Of a stretch of DNA of 8,080 nucleotides, positions 7,109-8,080 are shown in pieces. The stretch lies in the NCBI GenBank assembly GCA_029239415.1, contig JAQZAY010000163.1:1-8080 (forward strand), given 5' to 3'. The stretch comes from Pseudomonas sp. (GTDB lineage Bacteria > Pseudomonadota > Gammaproteobacteria > Pseudomonadales > Pseudomonadaceae). A model generated the notes under the pieces. The model ran no database searches and had not been told where the DNA came from. It saw only the letters and a list, made by a program, of their open reading frames with translations. The position numbers and the translations under genes were made by a program. Within the stretch, counting starts at the first letter, position 1. Each line of letters starts with the position of its first letter.

Positions 7109-8080
7109 GCTTTGAGTCCTGCGTGCAGATCCTGCAGGCGACGCACGGTCTTCTCGGGACCGAACTTGAGCGCCTCGCAAATGGCTTCACCAGCCGCAAT
7201 GGTAGTCGTGCAGTAGATCTTGTGCTGCAACGCATTGCGACGAATCGAGTAGGAATCGGCGATCGACTGACGGCCTTCGGTGGTGTTGATGATCAGCGAC
7301 ACTTCGTCGTTCTTGATCATGTCGACCACGTGCGGGCGACCTTCGGTCACTTTGTTCACACGGCGTACTCTCAGGCCGGCCGCTTCGATCACCTTGGCGG
7401 TGCCGACGGTGGCGACCACTTCGAAGCCCAGGGCGATCAGGTCGCGGGCCACGCCAGCCACTTGTGGCTTGTCGTCGTCGCGCACGCTGATGAACGCGGT
7501 ACCGCCGGTCGGCAGCACTTCGCTGGCGCCCATCTGGGCCTTGGCGAAGGCTTCGCCGAAGCTGTCGCCCACGCCCATGACTTCACCGGTGGATTTCATC
7601 TCAGGGCCGAGGATCGGGTCAACCCCTGGGAACTTGGCGAACGGGAAGACGGCTTCCTTGACGCTGTAGAAGTTCGGGATGATTTCCTGGGTGAAGCCCA
7701 GTTCCTTGAGGGTCTTGCCGGCCATGACACGTGCCGCGATCATCGCCAGCGAAGTGCCGATGCACTTGGAGACGAATGGCACGGTACGCGATGCGCGCGG
7801 GTTGACCTCGATCACGTAGATCTTGTCGCCCTGCAGCGCCAGCTGCACGTTCATCAGGCCGACCACGCCCAGCTCCAGGGCCATCTTGCGCACCTGGTCG
7901 CGGACTTCGTCCTGCACGTGGGCCGGCAGCGAGTACGGTGGCAGCGAGCAGGCCGAGTCACCGGAGTGAACGCCGGCCTGCTCGATGTGCTGCATGATCG
8001 CGCCGATCACCACGTCGGTGCCGTCGCAGACCGCATCCACGTCCATCTCGATGGCGCAGTTGAGGAAGTGGTCGAGCAGC
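7105..8080 (-). CDS. carB: Carbamoyl-phosphate synthase large subunit (C-terminal part)
   Basis: Large subunit of the glutamine-dependent synthase that makes carbamoyl phosphate for pyrimidine and arginine synthesis, working with the small subunit CarA. About 324 C-terminal residues are visible of a protein normally near 1070. The reading frame is open through the right edge, so the gene continues outside the window. The visible part holds the end of the second ATP-grasp (carbamate kinase) domain, with [16 protein letters not shown] at the edge, a [11 protein letters not shown] segment and the metal- and ATP-binding [15 protein letters not shown]. This is followed by the MGS-like allosteric domain covering roughly the last 140 residues ([12 protein letters not shown] onward, with [17 protein letters not shown]). 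In E. coli that domain binds UMP and IMP, and ornithine acts at its border with the neighbouring domain. The stop TGA overlaps the greA ATG by four bases. Confidence 0.97.
   Translation of the reverse strand, partial: LLDHFLNCAIEMDVDAVCDGTDVVIGAIMQHIEQAGVHSGDSACSLPPYSLPAHVQDEVRDQVRKMALELGVVGLMNVQLALQGDKIYVIEVNPRASRTVPFVSKCIGTSLAMIAARVMAGKTLKELGFTQEIIPNFYSVKEAVFPFAKFPGVDPILGPEMKSTGEVMGVGDSFGEAFAKAQMGASEVLPTGGTAFISVRDDDKPQVAGVARDLIALGFEVVATVGTAKVIEAAGLRVRRVNKVTEGRPHVVDMIKNDEVSLIINTTEGRQSIADSYSIRRNALQHKIYCTTTIAAGEAICEALKFGPEKTVRRLQDLHAGLKA

Overview
The window is an ordinary housekeeping block from a gammaproteobacterium, almost certainly a Pseudomonas of the P. putida group. This rests on the high G+C content, the FtsH, GreA and GlmM sequences, and the gene order carB-greA-(DUF4149-like gene)-yhbY-rlmE-ftsH-folP-glmM-tpiA. 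The shorter run rlmE-ftsH-folP-glmM, with greA and yhbY nearby, also occurs in Escherichia coli. The placement of car genes on one side and tpiA on the other is pseudomonad-like. This assignment is made from memory of those families, not from a database search.

Layout: all genes except yhbY lie on the minus strand. Reading in transcription order from the right edge, the 3' part of carB (carbamoyl-phosphate synthase large subunit) is followed by greA (transcript cleavage factor), whose ATG overlaps the carB stop in an ATGA. Next is a small four-helix membrane protein of unknown function (DUF4149-like), whose start lies inside the end of greA. The plus-strand gene yhbY (CRM-domain ribosome-assembly protein) converges on that membrane protein gene, with a strong hairpin at the junction. 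It diverges from rlmE on its other side. From there the minus strand carries rlmE (23S rRNA Um2552 methyltransferase), a 202-base spacer with a perfect inverted repeat, ftsH (membrane AAA+ zinc protease), folP (dihydropteroate synthase), glmM (phosphoglucosamine mutase) and tpiA (triosephosphate isomerase).

How the genes relate: yhbY and rlmE both act on the 50S ribosomal subunit and are read from a shared 103-base divergent region with overlapping candidate promoters. folP and glmM follow ftsH with gaps of 8 and about 18 bases. The stop codon of ftsH is part of the folP Shine-Dalgarno sequence, so ftsH-folP-glmM looks like one translationally coupled unit. tpiA has a good sigma-70 promoter of its own in the 65 bases after glmM, although read-through is possible.

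I found no mobile element, CRISPR array, tRNA, rRNA, phage gene or defence system, and nothing that looks like an undescribed multi-gene system. There is no gene-free stretch longer than about 202 bases. The points worth a second look are small: paired hairpins in the first 27 codons of folP, face-to-face -10 elements between rlmE and yhbY, an inverted repeat between rlmE and ftsH, a near-perfect hairpin at the yhbY/DUF4149 convergence, start-codon questions for ftsH and the membrane protein, and the uncharacterised membrane protein itself.
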